Shown: positions 25,650-34,352 of the stretch, piece after piece
Layout: every line of letters starts with the position of its first letter
Numbering within the stretch: position 1 is the first letter of the stretch
Origin: Chitinophaga cymbidii
GTDB taxonomy: Bacteria > Bacteroidota > Bacteroidia > Chitinophagales > Chitinophagaceae
Reading direction: 5' to 3'
Length of the DNA stretch: 64,000 nucleotides
NCBI RefSeq assembly: GCF_007992715.1
Contig: NZ_BKAU01000001.1
Location: 1,984,001 to 2,048,000 of the forward strand
Notes under the pieces: generated by a model
The model's database searches: none
Seen by the model: the letters and a program-made list of their open reading frames with translations, nothing else
What the model was told of the DNA's origin: nothing
Translations under genes and position numbers: made by a program

Positions 25650-28046
25650 ATGTGGCAACGCCTGGCAGGTTTTGTTCTGAAGTCCCGATTATGGCTACTG
25701 GCTTTGTTATTGATAGGCACCGGATTTATGGCCTACCATGCCAGCAAGGTTCAATTATCTTACGATTTTACCGGCGCGATCCCGCGCGATAATGAAAAGT
25801 TCCTGCAGTACCAGGAGTTTAAAAAGATGTTCGGGGAAGACGGGAACATGATGGTGATCGGCATCGAAACAGACAGTCTTTTTAAACTGGATTTTTTCAG
25901 GGATTACGTACAACTGAACAACGATATCCGCCAGATACCTGCGGTGGAAAATACGCTCGGCATCCCCGTGGCCGTAAACCTCGTGAAAAACGACAGCACC
26001 CGCAAACTCGCCGCTGTAAACCTTTTCCAGCCGCTGCCGGAAAACCAGCAGGCGCTGGACAGCCTGAAGGATATATTCTATACCCTGCCGTTCTACAAAG
26101 GATTGCTGTACAGCGAAAAGGGCAACGTTTTCATGATGGCCGTGCAGATCAACAAAGACGTGCTCAATTCCGCCAGAAGGATAGACGTGGTGCAAAGCGT
26201 TTCCCGCGTGGCAATGGCTTTTGGCGCCAATCACAATATTGACGTAAAGCTGAGCGGCCTGCCCATGATCCGCACGATCATGGCCACCAAGGTAGCGGAC
26301 GAGCTGAAGATGTTCCTCGTAATATCTTTCGTGCTCACCGCCCTGATCCTGCTGATCTTCTTCCGCTCTTTCAGCGCCGTGCTCATGAGCATGATCGTGG
26401 TGGCGATCGGCGTGATATGGTCCGTAGCCACCATTGTGCTGTGCGGGTACAAGATCACTTTGCTCACGGGACTGATCCCGCCGCTGATCGTAGTGATCGG
26501 GATTCCTAACTGTGTGTACTTCCTCAATAAATATCATACGGAATATGCGCTGCATGGTAAGAAGAACGAGGCGCTGGTGCGCATGGTGCAGCGGATGGGG
26601 ATTGTGACGCTCTTTACCAACCTCACCGCGGCCATCGGCTTTGGCGTATTCTATTTTACGAACAGCGCGCTGCTGAAGGAATTTGGCGTGGTAGCCGGAA
26701 CGAACATCATGCTCATCTTCCTGATCTCGTTCATTTTCCTGCCCTCCGTGCTCAGCTATCTGCCGCCGCCGAAAACGAAGCATACCAGCTACCTGGAAAA
26801 CAAAATGTTCCTGGCCGTGCTGAACTTCCTGAACAACCTCGTGTTCAAATACCGGCCCATGGTATACCTGTTCACCGGCATTATGGTGATCGCCGCGATC
26901 CTGGGTATGATGCGCCTGCGGCCGGTCGGCTATATTGTAGACGACATCCCGAAATCCGACAAGCTGTATACCGATCTGAAGTTCTTCGAGCGTAATTTCA
27001 AAGGCGTGATGCCGCTGGAAATTGCGGTAGACACCAAAAGAAAGAACGGGGTGGTCAGCCTCAGCACGCTGCAGAAGCTGGACGAGCTGAGCAGTATCAT
27101 CAAGGTGCAACCGGCTTTTGCGCGGCCTTTGTCCGTTGCCGAAGGCATCAAGTTTGCCAAACAGGCTTATTATAACGGGGACAGCCTCAACTATGCCGTT
27201 CCCAACCAGTTCGATATCGGCTTCCTGGCGCCGTACCTCCGGATGAAAGGCACGGGAGACAATGCCTCCACTTTCACCCGGCTCGTTTCTTCGTTTATGG
27301 ACAGCACCCGGCAGGTCGCGCGGCTGAGCGTGAACATGGCCGATGTAGGTTCCGTGGAACTGCCCCGGCTGATAGATTCCCTGCGCCCGCACGTCAACGA
27401 AATTTTCGATACCGCCCGCTACAAGGTCACCTTCACTGGTACCAGCATCATCTTCCTGGAAGGCAGCCGGTTCATTATCAATGGATTAGCGGAGAGCATC
27501 GTGCTGGCTTTCGTGCTGATCGTATTCTGTATGCTGTACCTGTTCCGTTCCTGGCGGATGCTGCTCATTTCGCTGATCCCCAATATTATCCCGCTGCTGG
27601 TAACGGCCGGCGTGATGGGCTGGCTCGATATTGCCATCAAGCCGTCCACCGTACTGGTATTCAGCATTGCGCTGGGGATAGCCATAGACGTTACCATCCG
27701 CTTCCTGGTGAATTTCAAGCAGGAGCTGCCGCTGAATAATTACGACATCTCGGCTACCGTTCGCCAGACCATCAACGAAACAGGGCTGAGCATCATCTAT
27801 ACCTCGCTGATCCTCTTTGCTGGCTTCATGATCTTCGCATTTTCGGAGTTCCAGGGCACAAAGGCGCTCGGCTGGCTCACCTCGCTGACCCTGATCATGG
27901 CCATGGTCACCAATCTGACCATTTTGCCGGCCATGTTGCTGTGGATGGAAAAGGCGCTGCGGAAAAAGGCCCGGAAAAGGGAGCCGACGCCGGTGGATGA
28001 GGAGGCGGACCTGCCCATGAAAGACATCGGGCTGGAAGATGAGTGA
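25650..28046 (+). CDS. MMPL/RND-family transporter permease
   Basis: 798 residues with the duplicated RND/MMPL plan: TM1 (about 10-32), a periplasmic loop, five helices from about 210 to 370 (MFLVISFVLTALILLIFF, TLLTGLIPPLIVVIGIP), then a repeat with a helix near 415, a second loop and helices from about 620 to 770 (ESIVLAFVLIVFCMLYLF, VLVFSIALGIAIDVTI). Relatives move lipids, hopanoids or hydrophobic drugs with the proton gradient; the substrate is not predictable here. No membrane-fusion or TolC-like partner is adjacent, which favours the lipid/hopanoid-type group. It ends in a strong terminator. Confidence 0.88.
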   Translation: MWQRLAGFVLKSRLWLLALLLIGTGFMAYHASKVQLSYDFTGAIPRDNEKFLQYQEFKKMFGEDGNMMVIGIETDSLFKLDFFRDYVQLNNDIRQIPAVENTLGIPVAVNLVKNDSTRKLAAVNLFQPLPENQQALDSLKDIFYTLPFYKGLLYSEKGNVFMMAVQINKDVLNSARRIDVVQSVSRVAMAFGANHNIDVKLSGLPMIRTIMATKVADELKMFLVISFVLTALILLIFFRSFSAVLMSMIVVAIGVIWSVATIVLCGYKITLLTGLIPPLIVVIGIPNCVYFLNKYHTEYALHGKKNEALVRMVQRMGIVTLFTNLTAAIGFGVFYFTNSALLKEFGVVAGTNIMLIFLISFIFLPSVLSYLPPPKTKHTSYLENKMFLAVLNFLNNLVFKYRPMVYLFTGIMVIAAILGMMRLRPVGYIVDDIPKSDKLYTDLKFFERNFKGVMPLEIAVDTKRKNGVVSLSTLQKLDELSSIIKVQPAFARPLSVAEGIKFAKQAYYNGDSLNYAVPNQFDIGFLAPYLRMKGTGDNASTFTRLVSSFMDSTRQVARLSVNMADVGSVELPRLIDSLRPHVNEIFDTARYKVTFTGTSIIFLEGSRFIINGLAESIVLAFVLIVFCMLYLFRSWRMLLISLIPNIIPLLVTAGVMGWLDIAIKPSTVLVFSIALGIAIDVTIRFLVNFKQELPLNNYDISATVRQTINETGLSIIYTSLILFAGFMIFAFSEFQGTKALGWLTSLTLIMAMVTNLTILPAMLLWMEKALRKKARKREPTPVDEEADLPMKDIGLEDE

Positions 28047-28089
28047 TTTTCACTTATCCTGATTTTTTACCGTTCACAAAAATTAATAG

Positions 28090-28165
28090 AAAAGGGGCAT
28101 GATAACTATTTTTCACGCCCCTTTCCCAAAACCTTAGTCCGTGGCCCAAAGCCACGGATTTTTTT
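28090..28165 (+). terminator. double hairpin and terminator after the MMPL transporter
   Basis: A first hairpin AAAGGGGC / GCCCCTTT (28091-28098 with 28117-28124) is followed by the terminator proper at 28138-28165: TCCGTGGC, 5-nt loop, GCCACGGA and seven T residues. Confidence 0.8.
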
Positions 28166-28198
28166 ATTTCAGCCCCGTATTTTAATCTAGTAGGGTGC

Positions 28199-28288
28199 GT
28201 TCATCATGAACAAATCACCGTTTGTAATAAACCGCTATATATACCAGAGAAAAAGTAAGAGGTTTAGCATGCCATTTTAATACCTCTT
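28199..28288. promoter_or_regulatory. palindrome and leader hairpin upstream of the transposase-like gene
   Basis: GTTCAT-C-ATGAAC is a perfect palindrome at 28199-28211. A second hairpin, AAGAGGT-N18-ACCTCTT (28257-28263 with 28282-28288), ends 5 nt before the ATG at 28294 and could mask the start. Neither is repeated after the gene, so they do not look like terminal inverted repeats. Confidence 0.4.
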
Positions 28289-28293
28289 AGTCC

Positions 28294-28995
28294 ATGAAAA
28301 ATAAGTTCCTGAAAGGCGCTCATTTGTCCGAGCGCAAGTTTAAGGAGATACTTAAATTATTCTCCGAGGATTTGACAGCCACGCAGATTGCAAACATCAG
28401 CGGGGTAAGCAGGGTGACCATCAACAGTTACCTGAAAAAGATCAGGCTGCAGATCGTAAAATATTGTGAGTCGCTGCAGCCGGAAAGTTCCACTACCGGG
28501 TCGTCCTGGGTTCACAGGGGACATCCTCTCTCTAACGGGCACGATGCCACCGTTGCCGTTAAAACAGATGTAGACCGCATCATCAAGCCAGTCATTTTCG
28601 GAATTTACAAGCTGGACAATAAAGTGTTCACGGAGATCCTGCCGGATGTCAGCCGGTCCATGATCCAGGCCATTTCACGCGGACGTTCCGTCCTTGAAAC
28701 CGTAGGAAGCGCCGAGCGTATCCGCCGTTTCAACGGTGTGGTGGACCTGGGGCAATACCGCCTGTACCATCTGGGAAACCACCATCATGATCCTGACGCC
28801 GGTAAATCAACACTGGATGATGTAGACGGGTTCTGGGGACTGACCAAGCACAGGCTGGCCAAGTTCAAAGGACTGAACAGGAATACCGCGTACCTCCATC
28901 TGAAGGAATGCGAGTTCCGCTACAACTACCGGAATGAAGACCTGTACAATGTTCTGCTGAATCTCCTGAAAACATTTCCCCTGAATTTATCCTAA
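28294..28995 (+). CDS. IS1595/ISXO2-type transposase-like protein, stand-alone
   Basis: 233 residues. The N-terminal HTH (FSEDLTATQIANISGVSRVT) and the C-terminal block (DGFWGLTKHRLAKFKGLN then LHLKECEFRYNYRNEDLY) are IS1595-family signatures. The usual N-terminal zinc ribbon is missing, and the segment that should hold the first catalytic acid (ExxYF-like) is replaced by a Ser/Thr/Gly-rich stretch. DLGQY and DDVDGFW may stand for the later catalytic residues. No terminal inverted repeats or target duplications were found. It may be a decayed or domesticated transposase; the frame is intact. Confidence 0.7.
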   Translation: MKNKFLKGAHLSERKFKEILKLFSEDLTATQIANISGVSRVTINSYLKKIRLQIVKYCESLQPESSTTGSSWVHRGHPLSNGHDATVAVKTDVDRIIKPVIFGIYKLDNKVFTEILPDVSRSMIQAISRGRSVLETVGSAERIRRFNGVVDLGQYRLYHLGNHHHDPDAGKSTLDDVDGFWGLTKHRLAKFKGLNRNTAYLHLKECEFRYNYRNEDLYNVLLNLLKTFPLNLS

Positions 28996-29209
28996 CGGGT
29001 AGTGGCTGATGCCGCTTATGAAAAGACATTACGAATACAACAGATATGGACGTTTAAATCCATATCATCGGGTAACCTGCCGGATAGTGCGTGGTTAGCC
29101 GGAAACCCTTTGCTGACAAGCATTGTGGAAGACAAAAGAATAATACGCGGATCAAATATCTGCGTTCAGAATATCATAAAGAATCTCGATTTAGATTTTG
29201 GTTGATGAT

Positions 29210-29246
29210 AAGCGGGTGATAATCTTGTCGCCTGCTTTTTCTTTTT
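29210..29246 (+). terminator. intrinsic terminator upstream of the SusCD region
   Basis: 12-bp stem AAGCGGGTGATA / TGTCGCCTGCTT (three G-T pairs), 4-nt loop, T-rich tail TTTCTTTTT. It insulates the SusCD genes from the transposase-like gene. Confidence 0.65.
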
Positions 29247-29370
29247 GATACATCCCCAAACGCCCCATGGCTGCAAGTTACAGCCGGTCTTCAACAATAC
29301 GGAACTTATCTTGATTTGCTTTACCAACAACAGGAAATCCACCGGACCGCTTAAAAAATTTACAGGACGA

Positions 29371-29404
29371 TTGCGTTAAGGAATCTTTAAGAGTCTTATC
29401 TTTG
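29371..29404 (+). promoter_or_regulatory. candidate promoter of the first SusC/SusD pair
   Basis: TTG at 29371-29373, 23-nt spacer, TATCTTTG at 29397-29404, an exact -7 match. The ATG of susC is 30 nt further on. Confidence 0.5.
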
Positions 29405-29434
29405 ACTGTTAAAATTTCGTTAAACAACTAAATT

Positions 29435-32400
29435 ATGCTTATGAGGAAAGGTCTAACAGCCCTTATCCTGCTCCTGGTATGCCTCTCAGGACAGGTGCTG
29501 GCGCAAACCCGTACCGTTAAAGGGAAGGTCACGGCTGCAGAAGACGGTTCACCAATTCCAGGTGCAACCATTATCGCTAAAGGAACAAATGTTGGAACTG
29601 TAACAAACGCAGAAGGTAACTACACGCTGAATGTACCCCAGGGCGTGACGGTGCTGCTGGTGAAGTTCATTGGTATGAAAGATGCCGAAGTAACCATCAC
29701 CGGAGATACCCACGATGTTGTATTGAGCGCCGATGTAACCACGCTGACGGAAACCGTGGTAACGGCGAACGCTATACGAAGGGAAAAACGCTCCCTCGGT
29801 TACGCAGCCTCTACGGTAAAGGGCACCGAGCTGACCCAGGGCCAGAGCACCAGCGTGCTCAACGGCCTCTCCGGTAAAGTGGCCGGTGTGAACATCACCA
29901 GCACCGCCTCCGCTCCGGGCAGCTCCTCCCGTGTGGTACTGCGCGGCGGTTCTTCCATTTCCGGGAACAACCAGGCGCTGATCGTGATCGACGGTATCCC
30001 CATCGATAACTCCAGCGTGATCGGCGGTGGCGACAGCCGTTCCGCGATCGACTTTGGTAACCGCGGTAACGACGTAAACCCCGATGACATTGAATCTATC
30101 TCTGTACTGAAAGGTCCCGCCGCCGCGGCATTGTACGGTTCACGCGCTTCCAACGGCGCCCTGATCATTACCACCAAATCAGGCAGAGGTGGTTCCAAAA
30201 AAGGACATGAGATCACCTACTCCACCTCCGGCACCTTCTCCAATGTGCTGAAGCTGCCCGACTTTCAGAACCAGTTCGGACAGGGCTACAACAAACAGCC
30301 CGACCGAATGGAGAACTTCAGCTGGGGCCCCGCATTTACCGGTGAGCTGGAAGAATGGGGTCAGGAGATCAACGGTGTACGCCTGAGCAAACCGTACGTA
30401 GCGGAAAAAGACAACATCCGCAAATTCTTTGAACTCGGCAAAGCCTGGAACAACAACCTCGCGCTGTCAGGCGGTAATGAGAAATCTTCCTATTACCTTT
30501 CCCTGAACGCGCTGAACTCCGACGGGGTGATGCCGGGTAACTACGACAAGTACAACAAGTACAGCGTACGTTTCAACGGCAGCACGGAGCTGAGCAACAA
30601 ATTCTCCACTTCCGTTGGTATCAACTACGTAAAGATCAACAGCAACATGATGCAGGGTGGTCAGGGTGACGGCTCTATATACGACAACGTGCTGCAGACG
30701 CCCCGGGATATTCCCCTGCACAAGATGGGCGACCTGAACAACCCTTACTACAGCATGGGCGATGTGCTGACGGACGCCGACGGTAACCCCGCATTCGGCT
30801 TCTATGGCCAGTATACCAACAGCCCCTACTGGGTATTGCGGGAATACAAGAACTACAATGATGTAGACCGCATCACCGGTAACTTCACCATCAACTATAA
30901 GCCGACTACCTGGTTAACGGTTGTGGAAAGACTGGGTGCGGACGTTTATTCAGACCGCCGCCGCTATCATCAGCCTAAATTCTTTTTCCTGCCGGCGGAT
31001 GAATCCGGATTTGGTTATTATGAGAAAACCGATCCCGGACAATATGCCGAGAATACCATCAACCTCAGCGAAGTGGTGCATGACCTCATGATCACCGCGC
31101 AGAAAGATTTCACTGACGACTTTAGCGCCAGCCTGATGGTGGGTAACAACATTCGCCAGCGCGTACTGACGCAGCTGGATGCGGCCACGAATACTGCCGG
31201 CCTCGTAGTGCCCGGATGGTACAACCTGGCGAACAGCCTCGGCCCCGTAGAATCAGAGAACTATTACAGCAAGCGCCGCCTGGTCGGCTTATACGCGGAA
31301 CTGAACCTGGGATACAAAAACATGCTGTTCCTCGGCGCTACCGCGCGTAACGACTGGTCATCCACGCTGCCGGCTTCCAGCAGGTCTTTCTTCTATCCGA
31401 GCGTGAACGCTTCTTTCGTGTTCACCGAACTGCTGAAAGACACCAGGTTCAGCGAGATCATGAACTACGGTAAGGTCCGCGCGAGCTGGGCTTCCGTGGG
31501 TAACGACGCTGATCCCTACCTGCTGCGTAACTACTATGTGAAAACGATCGTTGCCGGCGGTTTCTCCGAAACCCGCTTTCCTTTCGGCAGCGTGCCCGGC
31601 TTTACGATGGACAACACCATCGGCAACCCGAACCTGAAACCGGAAAGAACGGACGCATTCGAAGTAGGTACGGAAATGAACTTCTGGAACAGCAGGATCT
31701 CCGTTGACTTCTCTTACTACCAGAACCGCTCCAAAGACCAGATCCTCGCCGCGCCCATCGCGCCGTCAACAGGATTCACCAACGAGGTGATGAATACCGG
31801 CGTGGTAGAGAACAAAGGTGTGGAACTCGGTCTGCGCGTTACGCCCGTTCGCAGCTCTTCAGGGCTGACATGGGAACTGTTCGGCACTTACACCCGCAAC
31901 AAGAACACCGTAGTATCACTGTTGCCAGGTGTAGACCAGGTGATCATCGGCGGTGTGAGCGGCATGAGCATCGTGGCCGCTGTAGGCCGTCCCTATGGTA
32001 CCTTCTACACCATCGATTACCTGCGTGATGAACAGGGCAGAATGGTCATCAATGAAGAGACCGGCCTTCCGGAAAGAACAGATGCGCCTGTTTACCTCGG
32101 TTCGTACAATCCGAAATACATGGCCTCATTCGGCACCAACCTCACGTACAAAGGGCTTAGCCTGAACGTGCTGTTCGATACCAAGCAGGGCGGGCAGTTC
32201 TACTCCCGCACCAGCGATATCATGAGCTTTGTGGGTACTTCCCCGATCACCGCGCTGTACAACCGCGAGCCGCTCGTGATGCCGAACACCGTGATCGACG
32301 ACGGAACCGGCAAATACGTACCGAATACAGATGTTGAAACGAACTGGCAGAGCTTCTGGACTTCCCAGGCGAACGTTCCGGACGCACAGCACGTATACGA

Positions 32401-32650
32401 CGCTTCCTATATCAAGCTGCGTGAAGTAAGCCTCACTTACCGGTTTCCCAAAGACCTGCTTCGCAGAACTCCCTTCGGCGATGCAACCGTAGGGCTGTTC
32501 GGTAACAACCTCTGGATCCATACACCAAAAGAAAATACGTATGCGGACCCCGAAATGAACTCCGGCGGCGCTACCAACGAGCAAGGTTTCGACTTCACGG
32601 CCCAACCTTCTCTCCGGAATTTTGGCGTGAACCTGAAAGTGAGTTTCTAA
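29435..32650 (+). CDS. SusC/RagA-family TonB-linked outer membrane protein
   Basis: 1071 residues. Signal peptide (cleavage after VLA), then the N-terminal carboxypeptidase-regulatory-like domain (about 25-105: GKVTAAEDGSPIPGATI, GTNVGTVTNAEGNYTL), a TonB-box-like TLTETVVTA, the plug (GLSGKVAGVNITSTASAPGS, DDIESISVLKGPAAAALYG, ALIITTKSG) and a 22-stranded barrel ending RNFGVNLKVSF. It imports a ligand captured by its SusD lid with energy from TonB-ExbBD. The ligand is unknown: no degradative enzyme or sigma/anti-sigma pair is beside it. The SusD partner follows after 107 nt. Confidence 0.93.
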   Translation: MLMRKGLTALILLLVCLSGQVLAQTRTVKGKVTAAEDGSPIPGATIIAKGTNVGTVTNAEGNYTLNVPQGVTVLLVKFIGMKDAEVTITGDTHDVVLSADVTTLTETVVTANAIRREKRSLGYAASTVKGTELTQGQSTSVLNGLSGKVAGVNITSTASAPGSSSRVVLRGGSSISGNNQALIVIDGIPIDNSSVIGGGDSRSAIDFGNRGNDVNPDDIESISVLKGPAAAALYGSRASNGALIITTKSGRGGSKKGHEITYSTSGTFSNVLKLPDFQNQFGQGYNKQPDRMENFSWGPAFTGELEEWGQEINGVRLSKPYVAEKDNIRKFFELGKAWNNNLALSGGNEKSSYYLSLNALNSDGVMPGNYDKYNKYSVRFNGSTELSNKFSTSVGINYVKINSNMMQGGQGDGSIYDNVLQTPRDIPLHKMGDLNNPYYSMGDVLTDADGNPAFGFYGQYTNSPYWVLREYKNYNDVDRITGNFTINYKPTTWLTVVERLGADVYSDRRRYHQPKFFFLPADESGFGYYEKTDPGQYAENTINLSEVVHDLMITAQKDFTDDFSASLMVGNNIRQRVLTQLDAATNTAGLVVPGWYNLANSLGPVESENYYSKRRLVGLYAELNLGYKNMLFLGATARNDWSSTLPASSRSFFYPSVNASFVFTELLKDTRFSEIMNYGKVRASWASVGNDADPYLLRNYYVKTIVAGGFSETRFPFGSVPGFTMDNTIGNPNLKPERTDAFEVGTEMNFWNSRISVDFSYYQNRSKDQILAAPIAPSTGFTNEVMNTGVVENKGVELGLRVTPVRSSSGLTWELFGTYTRNKNTVVSLLPGVDQVIIGGVSGMSIVAAVGRPYGTFYTIDYLRDEQGRMVINEETGLPERTDAPVYLGSYNPKYMASFGTNLTYKGLSLNVLFDTKQGGQFYSRTSDIMSFVGTSPITALYNREPLVMPNTVIDDGTGKYVPNTDVETNWQSFWTSQANVPDAQHVYDASYIKLREVSLTYRFPKDLLRRTPFGDATVGLFGNNLWIHTPKENTYADPEMNSGGATNEQGFDFTAQPSLRNFGVNLKVSF

Positions 32651-32757
32651 CCTAAGCAGAAAAAAGAGAAATTATGAAACCGAGCATGAATAGACTTTCC
32701 ACAAGGACATGTTACTGCGAGGTTCCATCTGATCTTTTAAAAAATAAATATTGACAG

Positions 32758-34197
32758 ATGAAAATTACAAGCATAAAAACAACACTGGCGGCTATTGCAC
32801 TCGCAGCGGTGATCTTACCGGGGTGTAAAAAGTTCCTGGATGTGAACGATAACCCGAACGCCACCGAAAAGGTAGATCCCGAACAGATATTACCTTCGGC
32901 ACAAGCGGCGGTGATGCACGTGATCAACAGCCAGTATCAAACCTTCGGTAACTTCTGGGCGCAGTACTGGACGCAACTGCCCAACTCCAGCCAGTTCCGC
33001 AGCGTGGAACAATATTCTTCCGGTCCCGCTGATTTTGACCGTGCCTGGGGAATACTGTATGCCGGCGCATTGACGGACACCGATTCCCTTATTGTGAAGC
33101 AGAACCAGGCGAGGTATGCGCAATATGCGGCCATCGGATGGATACTCCGTGCCTATTCCTTCCAGCTGCTGACCGACGGTTTCGGGGATGTTCCCCTGAA
33201 AGACGCCCTGATGGGCACCGCCAACCGCAGCCCCCGCTACGATACGCAGCAGGAAGTGTACGACAGCGTTTTCAGCTTTATTGATCACGGTCTGGCGCTC
33301 ATGGACCCGGATTCCGATTACCATCCCGGTGATGATGATCTGCTGGCCGGCGGCGACATGGAAACATGGATCAGGATCGCGAACACGCTCAAGCTGCGCG
33401 CATACCTCCGTCTCACGGAAGTGGATGCCGCCAAAGCACAGGCCGGCGTAGAAGCGTTGTATAGCGACGGCGCGCTGTTCCTGGAAGACGATGTTACCCT
33501 GGCGTATACTTCGCAGGGCGGTAACCAGAACCCGCTGTGGGCCGAAGTAGTGGCGCTTAATACCCGTAACCAGGGCGCCAGCTCCACTATTATGGACCCC
33601 CTGAAAGCGAACGACGACCCCCGCATCACGCGGTTCTACCAGCTCAGGGTTGATTCCACCACCTACCGCTCCACACCGCAGGGCACCTTCGACCAGATCG
33701 CCAGCAACATCGCGCTGTCCTATCCGAACAGCGCCACCGTGCTCGGCCCCACTGCCCCCGGCGTACTCATGTCCGCCGCGGAAAGCTACTTCCTGCAGGC
33801 GGAAGCCGCGCAGAGAGGATGGGGCAGCGGTAACGCCGCAGAGCTGTACCGTGATGGCATCCGCGCCAGCTTTGCTTTCCTTGGCCTGGAAGATGACGAG
33901 GCTACCACCTACATCAACAGCGCTCCCGCTGCGCAGTGGCCGGCCAATCCTGCCGACAGGATCGGCGCGATCATCACGCAGAAATGGTTCGCCATGTGTG
34001 GCTCTCAAGGCTTTGAAGCATGGACGGAATACCGCCGTACCGGGTACCCGGACTGGATAGAGCCCTCCGCGGCATCCATCCTCGGCCCCGGTAACATGGC
34101 GCAAAGATTCGTTTATCCGCAAACAGAACTGACCAGGAACGGGAACTTCCCCGGCCTGAAGCCCATTGGCGAGCGGGTTTGGTGGGATACCAAATAA
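32758..34197 (+). CDS. SusD/RagB-family nutrient-binding lipoprotein (SusD_2-like)
   Basis: 479 residues. Lipoprotein signal with lipobox ILPGC and Cys23, then FLDVNDNPNATEKV, typical of the SusD-like group 2. TPR-like helices follow (QYAAIGWILRAYSFQLLTDG with FGDVPLKDAL), IANTLKLRAYLRLTEVD, and the closing ITQKWFAMCGSQGFEAWTEY with RTGYPD. It forms the lid over the preceding SusC barrel. A strong terminator at 34220-34258 ends this first pair. Confidence 0.92.
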   Translation: MKITSIKTTLAAIALAAVILPGCKKFLDVNDNPNATEKVDPEQILPSAQAAVMHVINSQYQTFGNFWAQYWTQLPNSSQFRSVEQYSSGPADFDRAWGILYAGALTDTDSLIVKQNQARYAQYAAIGWILRAYSFQLLTDGFGDVPLKDALMGTANRSPRYDTQQEVYDSVFSFIDHGLALMDPDSDYHPGDDDLLAGGDMETWIRIANTLKLRAYLRLTEVDAAKAQAGVEALYSDGALFLEDDVTLAYTSQGGNQNPLWAEVVALNTRNQGASSTIMDPLKANDDPRITRFYQLRVDSTTYRSTPQGTFDQIASNIALSYPNSATVLGPTAPGVLMSAAESYFLQAEAAQRGWGSGNAAELYRDGIRASFAFLGLEDDEATTYINSAPAAQWPANPADRIGAIITQKWFAMCGSQGFEAWTEYRRTGYPDWIEPSAASILGPGNMAQRFVYPQTELTRNGNFPGLKPIGERVWWDTK

Positions 34198-34219
34198 AGA
34201 TACATACCGCTGTATAGTA

Positions 34220-34258
34220 CGAGGAAGCCGGCAATTTTGCCGGCTTCCTCGTTTTTTT
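34220..34258 (+). terminator. intrinsic terminator between the two SusC/SusD pairs
   Basis: 15-bp stem (CGAGGAAGCCGGCAA and its complement), 3-nt loop and seven T residues; one of the strongest hairpins in the window. Confidence 0.92.
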
Positions 34259-34352
34259 ACGTTATATTTTCATGTAACATATTCGTGTACTACCATTAAG
34301 CTCTGAAACACAGTATCTTGTGCGCTTTCCGGAGGGTTTAAACATACTTCTT

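Larger units (their letters stand above)
28996..29434. other. 439-base gap between the transposase-like gene and susC
   Basis: It holds an 8-bp hairpin GATATGGA / TCCATATC (29043-29066), a plus-strand terminator at 29210-29246, and the susC promoter at 29371-29404. A GTG-started 67-codon frame at 29002-29205 ends 5 nt before the terminator, but its codons are AT-rich compared with neighbours and I recognise nothing in it. Confidence 0.5.

Noticed and set aside
25755-27392. 545-codon minus-strand frame opposite the MMPL transporter
   Set aside because: The sense gene has twelve TM helices in the right places; the antisense product is His/Glu-rich and featureless.
29002-29205. 67-codon GTG-started frame after the transposase-like gene
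   Set aside because: It ends just before a terminator, which is suggestive, but codon use is unlike its neighbours and nothing in the sequence is recognisable; kept only as a note in the gap entry.
28060-29230. Terminal inverted repeats of an insertion sequence around the transposase-like gene
   Set aside because: I compared both flanks by eye and found palindromes and hairpins local to each side but no matching inverted ends or target duplication.
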